DNA from: an uncultured Ruminococcus sp.
Lineage (GTDB): Bacteria; Bacillota; Clostridia; Oscillospirales; Ruminococcaceae
Direction: 5' to 3'
NCBI GenBank assembly: GCA_910579955.1
Contig: CAJTWE010000036.1
Span: forward strand, 1 to 16,325
DNA: 16,325 bases
In this document: piece after piece, positions 1 through 6,920 of the stretch
How positions within the stretch are numbered: position 1 is the stretch's first letter
Layout: each line of letters opens with the position of its first letter
Program-made: the position numbers and the translations under genes
Notes under the pieces: model-generated
Told to the model about the DNA's origin: nothing
Databases searched by the model: none
The model's input: the letters and a program-made list of their open reading frames with translations, nothing else

Positions 1-82
1 GCCCAACGGAAGTGCCCTTGGGGTACCGGCTCAAAAAAACTTTTATTGATTGATTTATTTTCCTATATTTATTTCTCTATAT
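1..82. other. AT-rich spacer downstream of mnmE
   Basis: This stretch follows the mnmE stop in the direction of its transcription. Positions 34-82 are very AT-rich. A 13-nt motif beginning CTATATTTATTT is present at 63-75 and again, overlapping the mnmE stop, at 77-90. I see no ORF, no convincing terminator and no promoter. In related genomes mnmG usually comes next, but it is not in this window. Confidence 0.5.
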
Positions 83-1453
83 TTATTTTCCTACGCAAAA
101 TCTTGAGAATACGTCTTCTACTACCTTTTCGGATACTCGCTCTCCTGTAAGATTCATAAGATCCTCTGCTGCTTCGTCTAAAAGTACTGTAACTGCATCA
201 AGATTTTCTCCTGCTTCAAGTGCCTCCAACGCCATCAACACTGCTCTCTCAGCTGACCTTGCACATTCAAGCTGCCTTTCATTGGAAAGTATTCCCATTT
301 CCGGTGTTACTTCTCCATTATAAAACATCTCTTCTATAGATTCACGCAATCCCTCAAGCCCTGTACCTTCCTTAGCGGACATTCCTATACATCTTTCAAA
401 CTGACCTGACATATGCTCCATAAGAGCGCTCTCAGAGGTTTTATCTATCTTATTTATAACGGCTATGGTGCGTTTGCCTTTAAGACGCTGTAAAAGCTCC
501 TCATCTTCCTTACGAAGCGACTCTGTGCCGTCAAATACAGCAAGTACAAGATCTGCTCTCTCTAAACGTTCTCTTGCTATATTTACGCCTATCTTCTCAA
601 TAACATCATCAGTATCTCTAAGCCCTGCTGTGTCCCATAAACGAAGAGTAACATCCCCAAGACGTATGCTCTCTTCTACCACATCACGAGTTGTACCTGC
701 TATATCTGTAACAATACTCCTCTCACAACCGCTTAAAAGATTGAAAAGAGTGGACTTGCCTACATTCGGTCTGCCGATTATTACAGCCGAAACACCCTCT
801 TTGATTATTCTGCCATAATCACTTGTGCTTATAGTTTCCAAAAGATCGGAATGTATATCCGTGAGATTTTCTTTAAGCGCCAAAGGCTCGACTTCGGGAA
901 TATCATCCTCCGGATAATCTGCCCATGCTGCAAGCGCACCTAAAACCTCAACTATCTTATCTATTATCTTTCTTATTCTTCTGTATACTGCACCCTCTTG
1001 AAGAGAACGTGCAAATTTGAGCTCTCTTTCTGAATCAGCTGAAATTATATCCATTACAGCTTCAGCTTCTATAAGAGAGATTTTGCCAAACTCAAATGCC
1101 CTCTTTGTAAATTCGCCTGCTCCTGCTGGTACTGCTCCTGCTTCTATGATAGTACGCAATGTTTGACGTGAAACATATATTCCTCCATGACAGGAAATCT
1201 CTACCACATCCTCGCCTGTATAGCTCTTTGGCGCTCTGAAAACAGTAAGAACACCTTCATCTATAATTTCTGCGCCCTTTACAGAATGACCATATGCGCA
1301 GGTATAGCCTTTCATTTCTGAAGGCAATCTCCCTGATGCTGTTTTAAATACCTTGTCAGCAATTTCAAGTGCCTTGCTTCCCGAGATTCGTATAACGGCA
1401 ATTCCGCCCTCTGCTTGTGGAGTAGATATTGCGGCAATGGTTGTACCGGTCAT
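83..1453 (-). CDS. mnmE: tRNA uridine-5-carboxymethylaminomethyl(34) synthesis GTPase MnmE
   Basis: A GTPase that, with MnmG, installs the cm5/cmnm5 modification on U34 of tRNAs reading split codon boxes; it acts in the cytosol as a dimer. The 456 residues match the usual family length. The N-terminal tetrahydrofolate-binding domain covers about 1-120, and a helical domain is interrupted by the Ras-like G domain. G motifs are intact: GRPNVGKS 227-234, GTTRD 253-257, DTAG 274-277, NKID 334-337 and SAK 359-361. The C-terminus ends in the family signature FCVGK, with the conserved Cys at 453. The start is an ATG preceded by AAGGAGG (1464-1470 on the minus strand, 10 nt away). It is the last gene of the rpmH-rnpA-yidD-yidC-jag-mnmE series visible here. 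A hairpin with a following U-run lies between jag and this start, so the expression of the two may be partly uncoupled. Identification is secure. Confidence 0.97.
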   Translation of the reverse strand: MTGTTIAAISTPQAEGGIAVIRISGSKALEIADKVFKTASGRLPSEMKGYTCAYGHSVKGAEIIDEGVLTVFRAPKSYTGEDVVEISCHGGIYVSRQTLRTIIEAGAVPAGAGEFTKRAFEFGKISLIEAEAVMDIISADSERELKFARSLQEGAVYRRIRKIIDKIVEVLGALAAWADYPEDDIPEVEPLALKENLTDIHSDLLETISTSDYGRIIKEGVSAVIIGRPNVGKSTLFNLLSGCERSIVTDIAGTTRDVVEESIRLGDVTLRLWDTAGLRDTDDVIEKIGVNIARERLERADLVLAVFDGTESLRKEDEELLQRLKGKRTIAVINKIDKTSESALMEHMSGQFERCIGMSAKEGTGLEGLRESIEEMFYNGEVTPEMGILSNERQLECARSAERAVLMALEALEAGENLDAVTVLLDEAAEDLMNLTGERVSEKVVEDVFSRFCVGK

Positions 1454-1470
1454 TTTTTCATTACCTCCTT

Positions 1471-1503
1471 AAAAATAAGGGAAGCAGACCCTCCGCTTCC
1501 CTT
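1471..1503 (-). terminator. Hairpin with U-run between jag and mnmE
   Basis: A perfect 9-bp inverted repeat (AAGGGAAGC 1477-1485, GCTTCCCTT 1495-1503) has a 9-nt loop. Read on the minus strand it is followed by ATTTTT (1471-1476) and then directly by the mnmE ribosome binding site. It sits 17 nt beyond the jag stop. It has the form of an intrinsic terminator or attenuator, but the U-run is short, so read-through into mnmE is likely. Confidence 0.6.
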
Positions 1504-1519
1504 GATTCTTATTATTCGA

Positions 1520-2569
1520 TTAAAGCTCAATCTTTCCGTAAAGACCTGTGCCCAGTTCATCCTCTGGTCTTGGCTTCTTATAGTCTTTTTCAAAGCTTGT
1601 CTTCATATTGTCGAGATTGCTAGGCTTGAAATCCTCCGGACGCTTCTCACGATATGGCTTCTTACCAGCATTATTTCCGCCGTTTCTGCGGTTTCTGCGG
1701 CCCTGTCCACTCGGAGGTGCTACTACTACCTTACGATATGGATCTTCACCTACGCTATGTGATACAACGCCGTCGATCTCTGCTATCTTTGAATGAATGA
1801 TTCTTCTTTCATAAGGATTCATAGGTTCAAGCGTTGTAGGACGGCCTGAACGGAGAACGTTTCTTGCGATCTTCTCTGCAAGCTGCTCGAGTGTCTTGCG
1901 GCGCTTTACTCTGTAACCATTGCTGTCAAGCATGATTCTGTTGTATTCTTCCATACCTCTGTTTGCTATAATGCTTGCAAGGTACTGGATAGAATCAAGA
2001 GTTTCACCACGTCTGCCGATAATGATGCCGCTCTTATTATCACTCGTTACATTCATGAGAATACCATTTTCTATACTGGAGACAGTTACGTTTACCTTAA
2101 CGCCCATCTTCTCGTAAATAGAAATAATATAGTCTCTTGCAGCTTTAAGATTATCAGAAATCTCATCCTCGGAAAGCTCTTTTGCAGCTGCACAGATTTC
2201 TTCCTCTGTTACTGTCTGCTCTGCTATCGCTGCTTCTTTCTCTTCTGCTGCTACACTTTCAACTGCATTTTCTTCAAGCTTCTCAGCCTTTTCAGAAGCA
2301 TCTGAAAGCTTTACAGGCTCTTCCTTTGTTTCAATATCAAATACATCAGGCATATCAACAATAGGAGGTGCAGCGTCTGCTCTCTTTGCGGGAGCTGCTG
2401 TTTTTGGAGCTACTGCTTCCTCATATATAGCCTCCACCTTCATTTTGCCAAAAAAGCCTTTTTTCTCTTCAAGAACCCGAAATACTATGAGATCTTCAGA
2501 TACGCCAAACTGATCAGACGCCATTTTCTTCGCTTGTTCCATCTTTTTTACGGTAAATATCTCAGTCAT
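1520..2569 (-). CDS. jag: Jag/KhpB family RNA-binding protein (Jag_N, KH, R3H)
   Basis: A cytosolic RNA-binding protein (SpoIIIJ-associated, Jag/KhpB/EloR family) encoded next to yidC. In other Gram-positives the family pairs with KhpA and affects cell elongation and mRNA levels. Residues 1-50 form the Jag_N domain with its KKGFFG signature (36-41). A low-complexity Ala/Glu/Lys linker spans about 52-135 and is probably disordered. The KH domain (about 145-215) has the GRRG loop at 185-188, and the R3H domain (about 220-285) has the RxxxH pair R255/H259. The basic, Gly/Asn/Arg-rich tail (288-340) is longer than in short homologues such as the roughly 208-residue B. subtilis protein; the linker and tail account for the 349 residues. 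The start is an ATG with AAAGG about 10 nt upstream, 34 nt after yidC, which suggests cotranscription with yidC. The hairpin at 1471-1503 follows. Identification is secure; the precise RNA targets cannot be read from the sequence. Confidence 0.95.
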   Translation of the reverse strand: MTEIFTVKKMEQAKKMASDQFGVSEDLIVFRVLEEKKGFFGKMKVEAIYEEAVAPKTAAPAKRADAAPPIVDMPDVFDIETKEEPVKLSDASEKAEKLEENAVESVAAEEKEAAIAEQTVTEEEICAAAKELSEDEISDNLKAARDYIISIYEKMGVKVNVTVSSIENGILMNVTSDNKSGIIIGRRGETLDSIQYLASIIANRGMEEYNRIMLDSNGYRVKRRKTLEQLAEKIARNVLRSGRPTTLEPMNPYERRIIHSKIAEIDGVVSHSVGEDPYRKVVVAPPSGQGRRNRRNGGNNAGKKPYREKRPEDFKPSNLDNMKTSFEKDYKKPRPEDELGTGLYGKIEL

Positions 2570-2603
2570 TTGTGCTCAACCTTTCACTTTTCCTAGCGGT
2601 GCA

Positions 2604-3719
2604 TTATTCATCATCGGAATAATCTTCACCATATTTTTCAGCCATACGCTTTCTTGCTTCTTTTATACGCTGACTCTCATATTCTGTTCTTTCTTTTTTA
2701 GACATACTTTCTGTATCGGCATCTCTTGAAGAATTGATGCCAGCAGCAGCTGCTGCCTGATTCTGAGCTTCCATCATTCTTTGAGAAAAGCTCTTCTTGC
2801 CATTTGCATACTTTGCTCTGTTTTTAGCATTATCCTTTTCACAGATCTTGTCCACTCTTGCAGGTGTGAAATAATTATTGAGGCCGATCTGAATGAGGAA
2901 GGATACCAATGAAGAACAAGCCCAGTAGAAGCCTACACCTGCTGGTACGTTAAATGCAAACCAAATTGAGAAAATAGGCATACCATAAAGCATGATGTTC
3001 ATGCAGCCCATATTTGGCTGATCAGGATTTTTCTTCTTGTTTACGATCTGTGTGTAGAAAGTCATTGCAAGCTGAAGAATACCTGAAATAAACGGAATGC
3101 ACCAAAGTCCGATATTGCTAAAATCCTTGATATTCGGAGTTTTGCCAAGGTCTATGCCAAGGAAAGTAAAGTTATCAAGGAAGTTTTTAACGACGCTGTT
3201 GTCGAAGCCTGCTACGTTAAAAAGACTTGAGTTTTCCTTAAAGGCTTCCATAACGTAAAGCTCCTCACGAAGGTCGCCAGCTTTAAATTTGCTTGCAATC
3301 TCCGGAAACTGATCCTTTACAAGGTTTACTACGTTATCAATTACATCACCGCTGTATCCTAGTACATGGGTAAGAGGCTTATACACAACTGCCAATATAC
3401 CAAAAAGCAGGAAGAATTGAAGAAACATAGGCAGACAAGACGCTCCGGGATTTACTCCCTCTTCCTGATAAAGCGCCATCTGTGCTTCCTGAAGCTTCTG
3501 TGGTTCTTTCTCATACTTTTTTCTGAGTGCTTTAAGCTTCGGATTTAATTTCTGCATTTTAGCAGAGCTTTTTTGTGTTTTATAGTTGATCGGAAACAGC
3601 AGCAGCTTTGAGAAAAGCGTAAACAATATAATTGCCACGCCGTAATTCTGTACCAAATTATAGATAAAGCGCATTACGTAACCGAACGGTACACCGAGAA
3701 TGTCATACAAAATGTTCAT
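2604..3719 (-). CDS. yidC: Membrane protein insertase YidC (SpoIIIJ/Oxa1 family)
   Basis: Inserts and folds membrane proteins alone or with SecYEG, in the cytoplasmic membrane. The 371 residues contain five likely TM segments at about 20-42, 95-115, 203-225, 237-255 and 258-285. The basic cytoplasmic hairpin (about 46-90) between TM1 and TM2 is typical of Oxa1 proteins. K38 stands where the groove arginine of B. subtilis SpoIIIJ or E. coli YidC is found by eye alignment, so positive charge is retained. There is no lipobox signal peptide, unlike SpoIIIJ. Two additions explain the length against roughly 260 residues in Bacillus: an extracytoplasmic TM2-TM3 loop of about 85 residues (117-202), and a charged, Gln/Ala-containing cytoplasmic tail (288-371). 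A basic tail of this kind often contacts ribosomes. The start ATG overlaps the yidD stop (ATGA), with AAAGGA upstream. Translational coupling to yidD is likely. Confidence 0.95.
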   Translation of the reverse strand: MNILYDILGVPFGYVMRFIYNLVQNYGVAIILFTLFSKLLLFPINYKTQKSSAKMQKLNPKLKALRKKYEKEPQKLQEAQMALYQEEGVNPGASCLPMFLQFFLLFGILAVVYKPLTHVLGYSGDVIDNVVNLVKDQFPEIASKFKAGDLREELYVMEAFKENSSLFNVAGFDNSVVKNFLDNFTFLGIDLGKTPNIKDFSNIGLWCIPFISGILQLAMTFYTQIVNKKKNPDQPNMGCMNIMLYGMPIFSIWFAFNVPAGVGFYWACSSLVSFLIQIGLNNYFTPARVDKICEKDNAKNRAKYANGKKSFSQRMMEAQNQAAAAAGINSSRDADTESMSKKERTEYESQRIKEARKRMAEKYGEDYSDDE

Positions 3720-4003
3720 TGGATTTTTCCTTTCCGGTGATAAATCATCTTATCTTCATTTATCTCTTTTTTCCTAATAAAACCTGGAAATTCTTCCGGA
3801 ACATAATCTATACCGCCTATATTCCATGGGTGACATCTTAGTATTCTTTTTACTGCAAGGTATGTACCCTTTATTGCTCCAAATTTTTTTACTGCCGTTA
3901 TGGCATAGCTGGAGCAAGTCGGATAAAATCGGCAGCATGGAGGTTTAAACGGAGATATACACTTTTTATAAATCTTTATAAGAAATATCACAAGGTATTT
4001 CAC
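3716..4003 (-). CDS. yidD: Membrane protein insertion efficiency factor YidD
   Basis: A small, basic, membrane-associated protein thought to assist YidC-dependent insertion. The 95 residues carry the family pattern: an N-terminal amphipathic or hydrophobic stretch (about 3-12), then C-C-R-F-Y-P-T-C-S-S-Y-A (23-34), a GxxxG-like helix, R-I-L-R-C-H-P-W (53-60) and G-G-I-D-Y-V-P (63-69). I take a GTG start at 4003 inside the GTGA overlap with the end of rnpA; AGGAGG lies just upstream within the last rnpA codons, which supports this start and translational coupling. The stop overlaps the yidC start by 4 nt. Length and cysteine positions fit the family well. The tail beyond about residue 75 is Lys/Arg/Glu-rich and poorly conserved in general. 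Confidence 0.93.
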   Translation of the reverse strand: MKYLVIFLIKIYKKCISPFKPPCCRFYPTCSSYAITAVKKFGAIKGTYLAVKRILRCHPWNIGGIDYVPEEFPGFIRKKEINEDKMIYHRKGKIQ

Positions 4004-4362
4004 TTGCTCTTTCCTCCTGACTCAGACAAACACTTTTTTATTCTGCGAAGTCCTTGTCCCATTAAAAACTGCGTAAGCTCCGTCGAACGAATGCTACATA
4101 TAGCCGCTCTTGCTACTATTACTATATCAGTACCCACCGGAAGCAGTTGTTCTACTTCTCTGTATGCAGCTCTTATCACTCTCTTCGCACGGTTTCTCTG
4201 CACAGCTCCGCCTACTTTTTTGCCGGCTGTTATTCCAAGTCTGTTGTATTTAAGTCTGTTTTTCCGCACATAGATTACCACATATGGTGATACTATCGTT
4301 TTTCCACGCTGATAAAGCGTTACAAAATCCTTGTTGCGTTTAAGGATGTCTGTATGCAGCAT
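4000..4362 (-). CDS. rnpA: Ribonuclease P protein component
   Basis: The protein subunit of RNase P, which helps the catalytic RNA bind and cleave the 5' leader of precursor tRNAs. From the ATG at 4362 the product is 120 residues, normal for the family. The signature is clear: K-K-V-G-G-A-V-Q-R-N-R-A-K-R at 48-61, the basic RNR helix, preceded by the F-x-x-x-Y-Q-R-G-K region (13-21). The frame is open to 4434, but a longer start would add 24 residues unlike any RnpA. The ATG at 4362 has GGAGGT 4 nt upstream (4367-4372) and starts with the typical MLHTDILKRNKDF-like N-terminus. rnpA lies 109 nt beyond rpmH, separated by two hairpins, so it depends on read-through or on a weak promoter I cannot recognise. 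It overlaps yidD by 4 nt. Confidence 0.96.
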   Translation of the reverse strand: MLHTDILKRNKDFVTLYQRGKTIVSPYVVIYVRKNRLKYNRLGITAGKKVGGAVQRNRAKRVIRAAYREVEQLLPVGTDIVIVARAAICSIRSTELTQFLMGQGLRRIKKCLSESGGKSK

Positions 4363-4399
4363 AATTACCTCCGTTCCTATGGAAGTTTTCCTACTAGTA

Positions 4400-4428
4400 C
4401 AGCACCGCACATTCTTTGCACGGTGCTG
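4400..4428 (-). other. Hairpin in the rpmH-rnpA intergenic region
   Basis: An 8-bp GC-rich inverted repeat (CAGCACCG 4400-4407, CGGTGCTG 4421-4428) has a 13-nt loop and lies in the leader of rnpA, just after the rpmH terminator. It is not followed by a U-run on the minus strand. It could stabilise processed rnpA mRNA or act in attenuation; the sequence does not decide. Confidence 0.5.
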
Positions 4429-4430
4429 CA

Positions 4431-4465
4431 CCAAAACAAAAAGACCACAAAATAATTTGTGGTCT
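4431..4465 (-). terminator. Intrinsic terminator of rpmH
   Basis: A perfect 10-bp stem (AGACCACAAA 4442-4451, TTTGTGGTCT 4456-4465) with a 4-nt loop lies 6 nt beyond the rpmH stop. Read on the minus strand it runs into TTTTTGTTTTGG. This is a strong intrinsic-terminator shape and should reduce transcription into rnpA, which gives L34 a higher mRNA level than the RNase P subunit. Confidence 0.8.
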
Positions 4466-4471
4466 GACTCG

Positions 4472-4606
4472 TTAGTGGCTAAGTCTTGCTCTGCCCTTGG
4501 CTCTTCTACGAGCTAAAACCTTTCTTCCGTTCGAGGTTGCCATTCTCTTCATGAAGCCGTGCTCCTTCTTTCTGTGCAGCTTCTTCGGCTGATAAGTTCT
4601 TTTCAT
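4472..4606 (-). CDS. rpmH: Large ribosomal subunit protein bL34
   Basis: A 44-residue, strongly basic protein of the 50S subunit. The sequence begins MKRTYQPKK and contains HGFMKRM and NGRKVLARRRAKGR, the full L34 signature. An in-frame longer reading from 4657 exists, but its first 17 codons are unrelated to L34. The ATG at 4606 has AGGAGG (4616-4621 on the minus strand) 9 nt upstream, which decides the start. Transcription starts from the consensus promoter at 4704-4732, giving a leader of about 90 nt with a 7-bp hairpin (4644-4666). A terminator follows the stop. rpmH next to a divergent dnaA is the classical bacterial origin arrangement. Confidence 0.98.
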   Translation of the reverse strand: MKRTYQPKKLHRKKEHGFMKRMATSNGRKVLARRRAKGRARLSH

Positions 4607-4643
4607 TTCTGTTTTCCTCCTCTCGGGTTTCATTATCTGATAT

Positions 4644-4666
4644 AAGGCTCTTTCCATGTGAGCCTT
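4644..4666 (-). other. Small hairpin in the rpmH leader
   Basis: The 7-bp repeat AAGGCTC (4644-4650) / GAGCCTT (4660-4666) with a 9-nt loop lies in the mRNA leader upstream of the rpmH ribosome binding site. Its function is unknown; it does not occlude the AGGAGG at 4616-4621. Confidence 0.4.
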
Positions 4667-4703
4667 TTACTCGCTCACTACATACAAAGACCTTTTCCAC
4701 AAT

Positions 4704-4732
4704 ATTATAACCCATTTTTTCCCCCTTGTCAA
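4704..4732 (-). promoter_or_regulatory. rpmH promoter (housekeeping sigma, perfect consensus)
   Basis: On the minus strand a TTGACA -35 (4727-4732) is separated by exactly 17 nt from a TATAAT -10 (4704-4709). Both hexamers are perfect. The expected start is near 4697, inside the DnaA-box-like TTTTCCACA at 4693-4701. It points at rpmH, 98 nt upstream of its start codon. Confidence 0.9.
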
Positions 4733-4889
4733 GGGTTTTTTCCTTTTTTCTTCTGCTTTTTATCCACGTTTTTTTATTCATGCACGCATACCAACAGCCT
4801 GTGCAGTTTTATTTATAATTTTTCCACAGTGATATTTGCCATATTCTTTAACTTTCAACAAAAAATGTTGAAAAATAAATTGAAACCCC

Positions 4890-4918
4890 TTGCATTGAAT
4901 GGGAATTTGTGGTATACT
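4890..4918 (+). promoter_or_regulatory. dnaA promoter (extended -10)
   Basis: TTGCAT (4890-4895) and TATACT (4913-4918) are 17 nt apart, with TGG directly before the -10, which gives an extended -10 element. The expected start is near 4925, leaving a dnaA leader of about 285 nt. Inverted DnaA-box pairs flank it at 4852-4874 and 4956-4979, which suggests autoregulation by DnaA. Confidence 0.8.
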
Positions 4919-4924
4919 ATTATT

Positions 4925-5174
4925 AAGAGTAATATTAAAAGTAATATCTACTCTTCTTTCAACAAACAGATGTTGAACCTACAGCTTTATTTATACTAAT
5001 TTTGATATATCAACAGCTGTGTAATGTAGCTATGCACTGTTAAAATTAGTATTATATTGTTCTTATGGAAGAACAGCTTTTTACAAAGAAAACAGCTTCT
5101 TGCTGCACTTTATCTAGGTAGACCTGTTAAGTATTCTCAATACTCAAAAATACTCAAATCATTAAACAGGTCTA
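4925..5174 (+). other. Structured dnaA mRNA leader with four inverted repeats
   Basis: There is no ORF here. Repeat 1 at 4925-4955 pairs AAGAGTAATATT with AATAT-c-TACTCTT (one bulged C) and would lie at the 5' end of the transcript. Repeat 2 pairs ATACTAATTTT (4993-5003) with AAAATTAGTAT (5042-5052), with an inner AACAG (5012-5016)/CTGTT (5037-5041) stem. Repeat 3 is TGTTCTT (5058-5064)/AAGAACA (5069-5075), followed by GCTTTTT. Repeat 4 pairs TAGACCTGTT (5119-5128) with AACAGGTCTA (5165-5174) around a loop holding three TACTCAA-like repeats. No known riboswitch class was recognised. A role in mRNA stability, attenuation or DNA structure is inference. Confidence 0.55.
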
Positions 5175-5210
5175 ATAACACAACAATATTTTTTAAAGGA
5201 GACGAAGCAT

Positions 5211-6584
5211 ATGAATTCATTTGAAGATGTCTTTGCCCGTGTAAAGGAATACTGTCTAAAAGAAGGAGGGCTTTCGGAAGTTGCTGTCAAGCTCTGGATA
5301 GGCTCTCTTCAGCCTCTCAGTCTCAGCGGTTCGATCGCTGCCTTTACTGTACAGTCTGACTTCCAGCGCAATATCGTTCTACAAAATTATGAGGATCTTT
5401 TGAAAGAAGCTTTTGAGAATGTCCTCGGCTTTCCGGTTGAAATGGTCATTCAGGTAGTCGAAACAGATGATGATTACATCAATCAGCGTGAATCCTCTCC
5501 CAGAAATGCGGAGGAAATAGACAAGCGTCACGCATCCCTCGAAAAATCTCTTGAAGGCGCAAATTATGAGTACACCTTCTCTACATTCATTGTTGGCAGA
5601 TCAAACGAGTTTGCCTATGCTGCATGTACTGCTGTGGCTAAAGAACCGGGCAAAAATTACAACCCGCTCTTTATTTACGGCCCTTCCGGACTCGGAAAAA
5701 CTCACCTTATGCACGCTATTGCACATGAGGTAAAGCAGAATTATCCAAACTACAACATTATATATGTTACAAGCGAAGAATTTGGAAACGATCTTATTAA
5801 AGGTATAAATGAAAACAACATGATAAGCTTCCATGATAAGTACCGCAGTGCGGACTTGCTGCTCATTGACGATATTCAGTTTTTCAGCAACAAGGATCGT
5901 ATGCAGGAAGAATTCTTCCATACATTCAATAAGCTTCACGCTGAAGGCAAACAGATCGTTATCACATCTGATAAGCCACCAAAGGAACTGAAAACTCTGG
6001 AAGAGAGAATAAGAACACGTTTTGAATGGGGTCTTATTACCGATATTTCTATTCCTGATTTTGAAACAAGAATAGCTATTATCCGCCGCAAGGCAGAACT
6101 GCTTGACCTGGTAATACCAGATGATGTTTCAGAATTTATTGCAAACAGACTGAAATCAAATATACGTCAGCTGGAAGGCGCTGTAAAGAAGCTGAAAGCG
6201 CTCAAGCACCTTGCAGGTTCACCACCCTCTATTTCTATGGCTCAGAGTGTTATCAAGGACATTCTGAACGACGACCAGCCTATTCCGATCACAGTAGAAA
6301 AGATCATTGTTGAGGTCGCTGATGTTTACGGCGTAACTCCTGAGGAGATACGTTCCAGCAAGCGCTCAAGTCAGATCTCCACTGCTCGTAAGGTTGCTAT
6401 TTACGTTGTACGTGAGATAACCCAGATGCCGCTACAGTCTATAGGTACTGAATTCGGCGGACGTGACCACTCTACTATTGTTTATGCTATAAATAATATT
6501 GAAGCAGGCATGAAGCGTGATGAAAACTTGAAGCAGCTGGTTTCCGATATTATTAAAAATATACGTGATAAAAGCCGCATATGA
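5211..6584 (+). CDS. dnaA: Chromosomal replication initiator protein DnaA
   Basis: An AAA+ initiator that binds DnaA boxes at oriC, oligomerises with ATP on single-stranded DnaA-trios, opens the origin and loads helicase. It is 457 residues, close to B. subtilis DnaA (446). Domain I covers about 1-80, a charged linker about 81-115, and the AAA+ domain from about 118. Walker A is GPSGLGKT 157-164, Walker B LLLIDDIQ 216-223, sensor 1 ITSD 251-254, the arginine finger region EERIRTRFEWG 265-274, and sensor 2 near R319. Domain IV (about 363-457) carries the signature GGRDHSTIVYA 416-426; S421 replaces the Thr found at this position in E. coli (T435) and B. subtilis. AAAGGAG (5195-5201) lies 9 nt before the ATG. 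The gene is transcribed alone from 4890-4918 and probably ends at the hairpin at 6747-6778. It is flanked on both sides by DnaA-box clusters. Confidence 0.99.
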   Translation: MNSFEDVFARVKEYCLKEGGLSEVAVKLWIGSLQPLSLSGSIAAFTVQSDFQRNIVLQNYEDLLKEAFENVLGFPVEMVIQVVETDDDYINQRESSPRNAEEIDKRHASLEKSLEGANYEYTFSTFIVGRSNEFAYAACTAVAKEPGKNYNPLFIYGPSGLGKTHLMHAIAHEVKQNYPNYNIIYVTSEEFGNDLIKGINENNMISFHDKYRSADLLLIDDIQFFSNKDRMQEEFFHTFNKLHAEGKQIVITSDKPPKELKTLEERIRTRFEWGLITDISIPDFETRIAIIRRKAELLDLVIPDDVSEFIANRLKSNIRQLEGAVKKLKALKHLAGSPPSISMAQSVIKDILNDDQPIPITVEKIIVEVADVYGVTPEEIRSSKRSSQISTARKVAIYVVREITQMPLQSIGTEFGGRDHSTIVYAINNIEAGMKRDENLKQLVSDIIKNIRDKSRI

Positions 6585-6746
6585 CATGTTTCCACATGGT
6601 TTAAACTGATTTCAACACGGTTTTCAACAGAGTGTTGAAACTGACGTTGAAAAAACTTTCCCAGCAAATTCCATTATTTATCAATGCATGGCTGCTGGGA
6701 ATGTGTGATCTTCAACATTCAACATATTTTATAGTTTCCACTTTTT

Positions 6747-6778
6747 CCTGTCGGCTATATGCCGACGGGTGATTTTTT
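6747..6778 (+). terminator. Probable dnaA transcription terminator inside oriC
   Basis: A 9-bp stem (6747-6755 with 6761-6769, one G-U pair) closed by a TATAT loop is followed after three bases by six T residues (6773-6778). It lies 162 nt beyond the dnaA stop and before the unwinding element, so it would stop dnaA transcription from entering that element. Confidence 0.7.
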
Positions 6779-6920
6779 CCACTTATTTTTCCACATTCTT
6801 TTAGTTTCAACTCCACAAATTTTGCACTTTTCAAAATGAAAAATCAGTTTTGACTTTTCAACGTTTTTTCAAGATTGCTCATTTTGAATAATATTGCCGT
6901 AATATCGCCAAATGTACGTC

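Larger units (their letters stand above)
4693..4979. promoter_or_regulatory. DnaA-box cluster upstream of dnaA
   Basis: Seven 9-mers resemble DnaA boxes. Plus orientation: TTTTCCACA 4693-4701, TTATCCACG 4760-4768, TTTTCCACA 4820-4828, CTTTCAACA 4852-4860 and CTTTCAACA 4956-4964. Minus orientation: 4866-4874 (reads TTTTCAACA) and 4971-4979 (reads GGTTCAACA). The last four form two inverted pairs with 5-6 nt spacers, placed on either side of the dnaA promoter. The location between rpmH and dnaA corresponds to the upstream box cluster of B. subtilis oriC. Binding is inferred from sequence only. Confidence 0.75.

Noticed and set aside
465..818. A 117-codon plus-strand frame inside mnmE
   Set aside because: It lies antisense to the conserved GTPase domain, has Ser/Leu-rich composition typical of an antisense shadow and no ribosome binding site.
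1450..1461. Mini-ORF ATG-AAA-AAA-TGA on the minus strand overlapping the mnmE start
   Set aside because: The ATG is only 2 nt from the Shine-Dalgarno sequence, too close for initiation; probably chance in an A-rich leader.
4658..4999. A 113-codon plus-strand frame over the rpmH-dnaA spacer
   Set aside because: It runs through both promoters and the DnaA boxes and is Phe/Tyr/Asn-rich from AT-rich DNA; no coding signal.
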